A DNA stretch of 5,746 nt, taken from the NCBI RefSeq assembly GCF_934643405.1, contig NZ_CAKUCL010000354.1:1-5746 (forward strand), written 5' to 3'. The stretch comes from an uncultured Actinoplanes sp. (GTDB lineage: Bacteria; Actinomycetota; Actinomycetes; Mycobacteriales; Micromonosporaceae). Below, piece by piece: positions 1 through 4,745 of this stretch (position 1 is the stretch's first letter; every line of letters begins with the position of its first letter). The notes under the pieces are model-generated. The model saw only the letters and a program-made list of their open reading frames with translations, did not search any database and was not told the DNA's origin. Both the position numbers and the translations under genes were made by a program.

Positions 1-2
1 CA

Positions 3-25
3 GCCGGCCGTCGCCGTCGGCCGGC
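3..25. terminator. GC-rich hairpin at left edge, possible terminator of the preceding gene
   Basis: An 8-bp perfect inverted repeat GCCGGCCG (3-10) and CGGCCGGC (18-25) encloses a 7-base loop TCGCCGT. All stem pairs are G-C, so the RNA hairpin would be very stable. No T run follows, which is usual for many actinobacterial terminators but also weakens the call. It could terminate a gene lying just outside the window on either side of this edge; that gene is not visible here. Confidence 0.35.
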
Positions 26-447
26 CGCCGCGCAACGATCCCTTGACTGCGGCGGTCGCCGAAGCGCTCCCGCATCACCATGCCGCCCGCCCCCCTGCGG
101 CGGGAAAGCCGTCAAGTGCCGACATTCCCGGCGTCCTCCTCAGACCCGGACGCCGGCGTGCCGATGCTGCCGCCGCCGAGACGACACAACCGCCTCCGCA
201 GGCCTCGCCTCGGGGAAACTCCGCCCGCACCCGCGGCACAATTCCCCACATCCCGCCGGGCTTGCGGAGGACCGCGCCGCGCAGACCGCTCGACACCCCA
301 GCCGACCGGCGGCAGGCGCCGCCGGAGTCGATGACGCCGGCGAGCCGCCCGGCCCGTCCGCGGAGGGCCGCCCTCCCGCAGCACCCCTCCCCGAGGGCGT
401 GGTGCCGCTGAGAACCAGGACGCTCCCGGACGCGGCCATGGGCGGTC

Positions 448-464
448 GCCCCGCCGGGCGGGGC
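448..464. promoter_or_regulatory. 17-bp palindrome GCCCCGCC-G-GGCGGGGC
   Basis: Two perfect 8-bp arms flank a single central base. As RNA it would fold with a 7-bp stem and a CGG triloop; as DNA it has the shape of a symmetric protein-binding site. It lies immediately next to the first AATT element (465-468). The surrounding sequence is not coding as far as I can tell, so the symmetry is not explained by protein constraint. Whether it is an operator, a terminator or chance in GC-rich DNA cannot be settled from one sequence. Confidence 0.3.
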
Positions 465-594
465 AATTGCGTGCCAATTCCCGCCGGGCTGCGATCACCG
501 CCGTTCCGGGCGCGCCATTCGCCGCCCCGGGCCTCGCCGTCGTCATCGATGGCCGAATGCGGCACCAGGCCCGGCAGTAATTCGCTGGGGAATT
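465..594. promoter_or_regulatory. Two pairs of AATT elements, candidate binding sites
   Basis: AATT occurs at 465-468 and 476-479 (start-to-start 11 bases) and again at 579-582 and 591-594 (12 bases). The members of each pair sit about one helical turn apart, with spacers of 7 and 8 bases. The second pair is also an inverted repeat, AATTC-N6-GAATT (579-594). A further single AATT lies at 240-243. I noticed none in the coding part of the window. This spacing would suit a protein contacting one DNA face, but no known operator is recognised. Confidence 0.2.
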
Positions 595-701
595 GACCTG
601 CGCCGCACATTCCACGCAATCAGATAAAGGCGTATCCCTCGGTCGCGCGCCTCCGGGGAAAGGGTTCTGTTCGGACAGTCCACGGCGTACGGGAACGCTT
701 G

Positions 702-717
702 CCGGCCGGCCGGCCGG
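702..717. repeat. CCGG tetranucleotide repeat, four units
   Basis: Four uninterrupted CCGG units form a fully self-complementary 16-bp tract. It is preceded by CTTG and followed by AACGGGG. Such a tract is a slippage-prone simple repeat and a cruciform or hairpin former; in GC-rich DNA it may have no function. It lies in sequence that I regard as noncoding. Confidence 0.6.
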
Positions 718-876
718 AACGGGGACGTGAGTGCGGCTCGCGGCGGCGAGGTATCGTCGTCCGGCGGGCCTCGCCGCAGGGCCGCGACGGGGGAAATGCC
801 GGGCAGCAAAGGGTTGAGGATCGGGGCGACTCCATCGTGAGACCGGGCCATTCATCAGCGCAGAGTCACACCGCCG

Positions 877-899
877 TCACGAGAACACGTCGTGATCAC
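877..899. promoter_or_regulatory. Dyad TCACGA-N7-TCGTGA overlapping GTGATCAC palindrome
   Basis: Perfect 6-bp inverted arms lie at 877-882 and 890-895 with a 7-base spacer, and an 8-bp perfect palindrome GTGATCAC overlaps the right arm at 892-899. The site is centred about 90 bases before the divIVA start, a usual distance for a regulator acting on a promoter near 900-935. No specific regulator family is recognised from the sequence. Confidence 0.3.
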
Positions 900-920
900 A
901 CCGGCTTCGGGGGCCGGAAG

Positions 921-957
921 CGGTTGCGTAGGATTTTCGGACGCAAGGCCGCAACCG
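921..957 (+). promoter_or_regulatory. divIVA leader: nested inverted repeats and possible -10 box
   Basis: CGGTTGCG (921-928) is perfectly complementary to CGCAACCG (950-957), 8 bp. The same left arm can instead pair as TTGCGT (924-929) with ACGCAA (941-946), 6 bp, so the two hairpins are mutually exclusive. A TAGGAT hexamer at 929-934 fits the actinobacterial -10 pattern TAnnnT, but no good -35 sequence is seen 16-19 bases before it. If TAGGAT is the -10 box, the arms flank the promoter and transcript start and act as DNA operator; if transcription starts further upstream, the stems would be in the 5' untranslated RNA, ending 9 bases before the Shine-Dalgarno. Confidence 0.4.
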
Positions 958-966
958 ACGGGAACC

Positions 967-972
967 GAGGAG
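967..972 (+). promoter_or_regulatory. Ribosome binding site GAGGAG of divIVA, decides the start
   Basis: GAGGAG is a good Shine-Dalgarno sequence. Two ATG codons follow directly in tandem at 974 and 977. The spacing from the end of GAGGAG is only 1 base to the first but 4 bases to the second, and family members begin with Met-Pro-Leu-Thr-Pro, so the ATG at 977 is preferred. Confidence 0.7.
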
Positions 973-976
973 CATG

Positions 977-1675
977 ATGCCGCTCACTCCAGCTGACATC
1001 CACAACATGGCGTTCAAGAAGCCGCCGATCGGCAAGCGTGGATACGACGAGGAGGAGGTCGACGCCTTCCTCGACGAGGTGGAGCAGGAGCTCATCCGCC
1101 TCCTGGAGGAGAACGGCGCTCTCCGCGACCAGATCGAGCGCGGCGGCGGCGGTGGGGGCCCGGCGTCGACCATGGTCCTCAACAACGAGTTCGCCGACCT
1201 CACCCGGCAGCTGGAGCGCCTGCAGGAGGCCCGCGCCCGCGCCGAGCAGAACGCGCGCAGCGTGCAGTCGCAGCTCGAGCGCGCCCGCAGCCAGATGTCG
1301 TCCGGCGCGCTGCCCACGATCGGCGACGACGACCGCAACTCGCGGGTGCTCCAGATGGCGCAGCGCACGGCGGACGACCACATGCGCGATGCCCAGCGCG
1401 AGTCGGACTCGCTGCTGTCCACGGCCCGGACGAAGGCCGAGCAGATCACCAGCGAGGCCGAGCTGAAGGCCGGCACGATCGAGAGCGACGCCCGCCGCAA
1501 CCACTCCGAGGCGCTCAACAGCATCGGCGCGAAGCGGTCCGCCCTGCTCGACGAGATCGACCGGCTGGGGCAGCTGGCCCAGAGCTACCACGCGGCCCTC
1601 AACAACCACGTGACCCAGCAGTTGCAGGAGCTGAACAGCGCCCCGGAGGTCCCGCCGGGCCGCGAGCTGGGCTGA
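977..1675 (+). CDS. divIVA: DivIVA/Wag31-family polar growth scaffold protein
   Basis: This 232-residue protein begins MPLTPADIHNMAFKKPPIG and continues KRGYDEEEVDAFLDEVEQEL, the hallmark DivIVA/Wag31 N-terminal domain (about residues 1-55), whose crossed loop binds curved membrane at cell poles in known relatives. A six-glycine linker (56-61) follows, then two coiled-coil stretches (about 66-108 and 120-218) broken by a Gly/Pro/Asp-rich turn, and a short disordered tail ending PPGRELG. The part around residues 180-218 (HSEALNSIGAKRSALLDEI onward) resembles the C-terminal end of mycobacterial Wag31, so the protein is complete. In the family, Wag31 directs apical peptidoglycan synthesis. The usual actinobacterial gene lies in the ftsZ-sepF cluster; here no such neighbours are seen, so this may be a second copy. 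Start at 977 is chosen over 974 by Shine-Dalgarno spacing and family N-terminus. The downstream cyclase may be cotranscribed. Confidence 0.93.
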   Translation: MPLTPADIHNMAFKKPPIGKRGYDEEEVDAFLDEVEQELIRLLEENGALRDQIERGGGGGGPASTMVLNNEFADLTRQLERLQEARARAEQNARSVQSQLERARSQMSSGALPTIGDDDRNSRVLQMAQRTADDHMRDAQRESDSLLSTARTKAEQITSEAELKAGTIESDARRNHSEALNSIGAKRSALLDEIDRLGQLAQSYHAALNNHVTQQLQELNSAPEVPPGRELG

Positions 1676-1688
1676 CGCGTTTGGCTCA

Positions 1689-1703
1689 CCCGGGAATCCC
1701 GGG
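1689..1703 (+). promoter_or_regulatory. Palindrome CCCGGGAATCCCGGG between divIVA and the cyclase
   Basis: Perfect except for its central base, this dyad lies 13 bases after the divIVA stop and 16 bases before the preferred cyclase start. As RNA it gives a 6-bp all-GC stem with an AAT loop, but no T run follows. It could be an attenuating terminator between the two genes, an mRNA end-stabilising hairpin, or an operator for the cyclase. Its presence argues against the TTG at 1681 as start, since the dyad would then be coding. Confidence 0.4.
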
Positions 1704-1719
1704 AACCGATAAGCACGGT

Positions 1720-3135
1720 GTGAGACAAGTGCCTGCCATCGCCGTGCCGGTGTTCGCCGTCGCCGCCGGGCTGCCCACCGCGATCGCTCCGGGCAGCACC
1801 GGGGCGGCGGTGAGCTACGTCGTCGCGTTCACCGTTCTGGTGGCGCTCGGGTGGGTACGCCTGCGCACCCTGACCGGTCCGGTGCGGCGCGGGTACGGAT
1901 TCATCGTCGGCGCGCTGACCGTCTGGCTGACCGGCGACCTGCTGTACGAGCTTCTCGCCCGGGTCGCCGGCCCGCTCGGCGGGGTGTCCCCGAGCGATGC
2001 GCTGTGGGTCTGCGGCTACGCGCTGGTGGCCCTCGGCCTGGTCCGGCTGACCCGGCTGCGCGCGCCCGGCCGGCTGCGCGAGGGGATGCTCGACGCCCTC
2101 GCCATGGCGACGGTGGTGGCCTGGCTGTTCTGGCAGTTCCAGATCCTGCCCGCGATCGAGCACGAGAGAATGTCGCTGGAGGTCGCGTTCGCGGTCTTCT
2201 ACCCGCTGGGCGACGTGCTGCTGTTCGCCACCACGGCGATCCTGGTGCTCTCCCCCGGTTCCCGGCGGGGTCCCACGCCGTACCTGGTCGCCGCCCTGAC
2301 CGCGACCCTCGTCGGCGACATCGGCATCTCCACCCTCCCGGAGCTGTTCCCGGCCCTGGACGGCGACCGCCTCGACGCGCTGCTGCTGGTGGCGAACAGC
2401 CTGTTCGTCGCCGCGCTGATGCACCGGGACGCGGGCCGGATCGCCGACTCCGACGCCGTACGGGAAACGCGGTTGCACCCGGCACGGGTGATGTTTCTCG
2501 GCATCGCGCTGATCGTGCTGCCCGTTCTGGGCGGCCTGAGCCATTTCGACAGCGCGGTCAGCCGCCTGTCGCTGATCGGCTCGGTGGTGCTGCTGACCAG
2601 CCTGATCCTGATCCGGTTCGTCTTCGTGGTGCGCGAGCAGGAACGCATCCGGGCGGCGCTGGCCCATCAGGCGGAGCACGATCAGCTGACCGGGCTGTCG
2701 AACCGGGCGGCCCTGCACGCGCAGCTGGAGATCGCGCTGCTGCGCGCGTACGGCTACGGCCCGGTAGTCTTCTATCTGGATCTCAACGGCTTCAAGCAGA
2801 TCAACGACCGGTACGGGCATGCCTGCGGCGACGTCGTGCTGGTGGAGTTCGCGCGGCGGCTGCTGTCGGTGGTCCGCCCTCAGGACACCGCGGCGCGGCT
2901 GGGCGGCGACGAGTTCGTGGTGCTGTGCGAGGACCTGTCCGGCGAGGCGGACGCGCTGGCGGTCGCGGACCGGCTGGCCCAGCTGGTCACCGAGCCGGTC
3001 CACTGGGGCGAGGACAGATACCGGATCGGCGTGAGCATCGGCATGGCGGCGGTGGCCGAGCTGGCCCGCCCGGACGTGGACACGCTGCTGGCCACCGCCG
3101 ACCGCCGGATGTACGCCGAGAAGGTCGGCCGATGA
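1720..3135 (+). CDS. Membrane-bound diguanylate cyclase (GGDEF domain)
   Basis: The product is predicted to make cyclic di-GMP from two GTP. Counting from the GTG at 1720 (471 residues), about ten hydrophobic segments fill residues 6-304, forming an integral membrane sensor of no family I recognise. A GGDEF domain follows (about 318-471): DQLTGLSNR at 321-329, the metal/substrate strand YLDLNGFKQIND at 352-363, the signature GGDEF at 395-399, and GVSIG near 437-441. An RPQD inhibitory (I) site at 386-389 sits exactly five residues before GGDEF, so product feedback inhibition is expected. No EAL or HD-GYP domain is present, so it should be a synthase only. The start is uncertain: the frame is open from a TTG at 1681, but no Shine-Dalgarno precedes it; GTG at 1720 or 1729 both lie directly before the first membrane segment and also lack a strong ribosome site. 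It lies just after divIVA and is probably cotranscribed. Confidence 0.92.
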   Translation: MRQVPAIAVPVFAVAAGLPTAIAPGSTGAAVSYVVAFTVLVALGWVRLRTLTGPVRRGYGFIVGALTVWLTGDLLYELLARVAGPLGGVSPSDALWVCGYALVALGLVRLTRLRAPGRLREGMLDALAMATVVAWLFWQFQILPAIEHERMSLEVAFAVFYPLGDVLLFATTAILVLSPGSRRGPTPYLVAALTATLVGDIGISTLPELFPALDGDRLDALLLVANSLFVAALMHRDAGRIADSDAVRETRLHPARVMFLGIALIVLPVLGGLSHFDSAVSRLSLIGSVVLLTSLILIRFVFVVREQERIRAALAHQAEHDQLTGLSNRAALHAQLEIALLRAYGYGPVVFYLDLNGFKQINDRYGHACGDVVLVEFARRLLSVVRPQDTAARLGGDEFVVLCEDLSGEADALAVADRLAQLVTEPVHWGEDRYRIGVSIGMAAVAELARPDVDTLLATADRRMYAEKVGR

Positions 3136-3144
3136 CGCCATCCA

Positions 3145-3173
3145 CGGTGGAGGCCCACCGGACGGCCTGTTTT
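3145..3173 (+). terminator. Intrinsic terminator after the cyclase
   Basis: CGGTGG (3145-3150) pairs perfectly with CCACCG (3155-3160) around an AGGC tetraloop, 9 bases after the cyclase stop codon. Nine bases further a TTTT run (3170-3173) follows. The hairpin-to-T distance is longer than in textbook terminators, so efficiency is uncertain, but position in the 68-base gap between two genes fits transcription termination. Confidence 0.45.
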
Positions 3174-3189
3174 CCGCGGCCCGGGCGGT

Positions 3190-3195
3190 GATAAT
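3190..3195 (+). promoter_or_regulatory. Possible -10 box GATAAT giving a leaderless transcript
   Basis: GATAAT matches the housekeeping -10 consensus TATAAT at five of six positions and is preceded by GGT. It ends 8 bases before the ATG at 3204. A start point 6-9 bases downstream would fall at or within a few bases of the start codon, so the mRNA would be leaderless or nearly so, a common state in actinobacteria. No convincing -35 hexamer is seen at 3165-3173, and no Shine-Dalgarno precedes the ATG. Confidence 0.4.
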
Positions 3196-3203
3196 CGACG
3201 GGC

Positions 3204-3944
3204 ATGAGGGACTTCGGGGTCAGCAGGCGGCAGTTTCTGGTCGCGGCGGGGGCGGGTGTGCTGGGCGTGGCGGTCCTGGACACCGTGACCGCCTGCTCAT
3301 CGGACGACGGCGGCGGCAACGCCGGCACGACCGGTGACACGCCCGGGGCCGAGGCGGATCTCGGCGGGTGGAAACGGGTCGACCTGGCCGTCGTGTCGGC
3401 CTATCTGCTCATCCGCGGGAACGAGGCCGCCGTCGTGGATCTCGGGACCGGCGGTTCGGCGGACAGCATCGAGGCGGCCCTCAAGGCGGCCGGCAGCGGA
3501 TGGGGCAACGTCAAGCACATCGTCATCACGCACCTGCACGACGATCACGCGGGCGGGATCCCCGGGGTTCCGGCCGGCGTGCGGGCCGGGTTCTACGCCG
3601 GCGAGCAGGACGCGCCCAACATCATCACCGACCGGACGATCAAGCCGGTCAAGGACGGCGACGACGTCTTCGGGCTGCGGATCATCGGGACACCGGGGCA
3701 CACGCTCGGTCACATCTCGGTGTTCGACGCGTCGCTGGGAGTGCTGGTGTCCGGTGACGCGCTGCGCACCAGTGAGGGCCTGGCCGGCTCCGACCCGCAG
3801 TTCACGGCCGACCCGCAGCAGGCGGCCGCGTCGGTGCGGAAGCTCGCCCGGCTCGACGTCAAGGCGATCCTGCCGGGGCACGGCTCGCCGATGACCGCCG
3901 GCGCGGCCGAGGAGCTGCGCAAGCTCGCGGCGACCATCAGTTGA
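3204..3944 (+). CDS. Tat-exported lipoprotein, metallo-beta-lactamase-fold hydrolase
   Basis: The 246-residue product starts with a twin-arginine signal SRRQFLVAAGAG (residues 7-18), a hydrophobic stretch, and a lipobox VTAC with the lipidated cysteine at 31, followed by a Ser/Asp/Gly-rich tether (32-52). It should be exported folded with its metals and anchored on the outer face of the membrane. The mature part is a metallo-beta-lactamase fold with the full set of ligands of the glyoxalase-II-like type: HLHDDH (H110, H112, D114, H115), H166 in GTPGHT, D185 in SGDAL and H226 in PGHG. A binuclear zinc (or iron) hydrolase is therefore expected. The substrate cannot be told: lactones, thioesters, phosphoesters or beta-lactams are all possible, though the glyoxalase-II-like motif set is not specific to beta-lactamases. 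The start is the only ATG that gives a complete Tat signal. Its stop codon overlaps the start of the next gene, pointing to an operon. Confidence 0.93.
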   Translation: MRDFGVSRRQFLVAAGAGVLGVAVLDTVTACSSDDGGGNAGTTGDTPGAEADLGGWKRVDLAVVSAYLLIRGNEAAVVDLGTGGSADSIEAALKAAGSGWGNVKHIVITHLHDDHAGGIPGVPAGVRAGFYAGEQDAPNIITDRTIKPVKDGDDVFGLRIIGTPGHTLGHISVFDASLGVLVSGDALRTSEGLAGSDPQFTADPQQAAASVRKLARLDVKAILPGHGSPMTAGAAEELRKLAATIS

Positions 3945-4615
3945 TCAGGGCCAGGGGGCTGATCCTGTCCGGCTCGCTCGCCGGCGACGACTTCGTGCCC
4001 GGCCGCAGTGACATCGATCTGCTGCTCGTCGTCGAGCACGGCCTCCAGGAGGACGACGTCGTGGCGCTCACCGCGGCCGTGGCGGAGGCCGACCCGTCGC
4101 CCGCCGCGGGAATCGACCTGCACGTGGTGACGGCCGCGACCGCCCGGCGCCCGGGGCCGGCTCCCGCGCTCGAACTGCACGTCGGCCGCTACCCGGGCGC
4201 CGCGCTGGAGGTGCAGGCCGAGGTGGCCGGCGATCCGGACCTGTGCGCCGAGCTGTCGATGGCCCGCGCCGGCGGCATCAGCCTGTTCGGTCCGCCTGCC
4301 GCCGACCTGATCGGCGACGTCGCGCCGGAGTGGCTGCACGCCAGGGGCTCGTTCTGGCTCGATCGCTGGCTCGGGCTCACCGGCGACGTCCGGCACGCGG
4401 ATTTCATGGTGCTGACGGCCTGCCGCATCTGGCGCTTCCGCGTCGAGGGCACGCACGCCTCGAAGACCGCGGCGGCGCGGTGGGCGCTCGACCGGGACGG
4501 CTCCCTCTCGGCGGTGCGGCAGGCGCTTGCGGCGCGTACGGGCGGGGAGCCCACGGTGATCGAGGAGGACGAGATCCGGCGGGTGCTGCTGGCCGCGCTC
4601 GTCACAAACTGCTGA
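3941..4615 (+). CDS. AadA-like nucleotidyltransferase (aminoglycoside adenylyltransferase family)
   Basis: The 224-residue product has the nucleotidyltransferase signature GSLAGDDFVPGRSDIDLL, with the glycine-serine at 11-12 and metal-binding aspartates D24 and D26. LELHVGRYP (77-85) matches the AadA stretch that carries the catalytic glutamate (E87 in AadA, E78 here), followed by FGPPAADL (116-123) and the C-terminal helical domain LTACRIW (158-164) and ASKTAAARWAL (173-183). These are the landmarks of ANT(3'')/ANT(9) enzymes, which transfer AMP from ATP to streptomycin or spectinomycin. About 24 residues usually found before the GS motif are missing. The Trp after RYP that AadA uses for streptomycin is Val (V95) in my alignment. 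Start is the TTG at 3941, the first start codon available in this frame, overlapping the preceding TGA as TTGA with no Shine-Dalgarno, suggesting translational coupling. A resistance role is possible but a different small-molecule substrate is equally likely. Confidence 0.85.
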   Translation: MIRARGLILSGSLAGDDFVPGRSDIDLLLVVEHGLQEDDVVALTAAVAEADPSPAAGIDLHVVTAATARRPGPAPALELHVGRYPGAALEVQAEVAGDPDLCAELSMARAGGISLFGPPAADLIGDVAPEWLHARGSFWLDRWLGLTGDVRHADFMVLTACRIWRFRVEGTHASKTAAARWALDRDGSLSAVRQALAARTGGEPTVIEEDEIRRVLLAALVTNC

Positions 4616-4681
4616 TCTCCGGCCGTGCTCGCCCTGATCGCCGTGCACGTCCTCGTTCTGCGCCGCCACCACACCCGGCGC

Positions 4682-4699
4682 CGGTGCCGCAAGGCGCCG
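4682..4699 (+). terminator. GNRA-loop hairpin after the nucleotidyltransferase
   Basis: CGGTGCC (4682-4688) pairs with GGCGCCG (4693-4699) over seven pairs, one of them G-U, around a GCAA loop of the GNRA class, which stabilises RNA hairpins. It lies 66 bases after the nucleotidyltransferase stop codon and 46 bases before the kinase start. There is no T run. The likely role is terminating the two-gene unit 3204-4615; a structure in the kinase leader is the alternative. Confidence 0.45.
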
Positions 4700-4745
4700 T
4701 GATCCGGAAGCATGGCGCGGGCCACCTCCGGGTACATCCAGGCGC

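Larger units (their letters stand above)
1..973. other. Long gene-free region upstream of divIVA
   Basis: I find no convincing protein-coding gene in these 973 bases. Open frames exist on both strands (for example 112-855 on the minus strand and 43-411 on the plus strand), but their translations are Arg/Pro/Ala/Gly-rich, have no recognisable domain, and overlap each other in several frames, as chance open frames do in GC-rich DNA. What it does hold is structure: a strong hairpin at 3-25, a 17-bp palindrome at 448-464, paired AATT elements between 465 and 594, a CCGG run at 702-717, a dyad at 877-895 and an inverted repeat just before divIVA. The most likely reading is an intergenic control region, possibly containing decayed sequence. 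A noncoding RNA cannot be excluded by eye. Confidence 0.6.

Noticed and set aside
43..71. TTGACT at 43-48 as a -35 promoter element
   Set aside because: No -10-like hexamer lies 16-19 bases downstream and no gene follows.
251..490. 12-base direct repeat TCCCGCCGGGCT at 251-262 and 479-490
   Set aside because: Short, GC-only apart from T, and without extended flanking identity; expected by chance at this composition.
593..636. TTGACC (593-598) with GATAAA (623-628) as a promoter
   Set aside because: The 24-base spacing is too long for a housekeeping promoter, and no gene begins within 300 bases.
112..855. 247-codon open frame on the minus strand in the upstream region
   Set aside because: Translation is Arg/Pro/Ala-rich low-complexity sequence without a domain, overlaps other chance frames, and has no ribosome site that I can see.
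699..977. 92-codon plus-strand frame whose TGA overlaps the divIVA ATG as ATGA
   Set aside because: The overlap looks like coupling, but the protein is Arg/Gly-rich with no recognisable fold, and the frame runs through the dyads and inverted repeats of the divIVA leader.
1585..3141. 518-codon frame on the minus strand opposite the cyclase
   Set aside because: It mirrors codon structure of the GGDEF gene, gives a Gln/Arg/His/Asp-rich translation, and the plus strand has unmistakable catalytic motifs.
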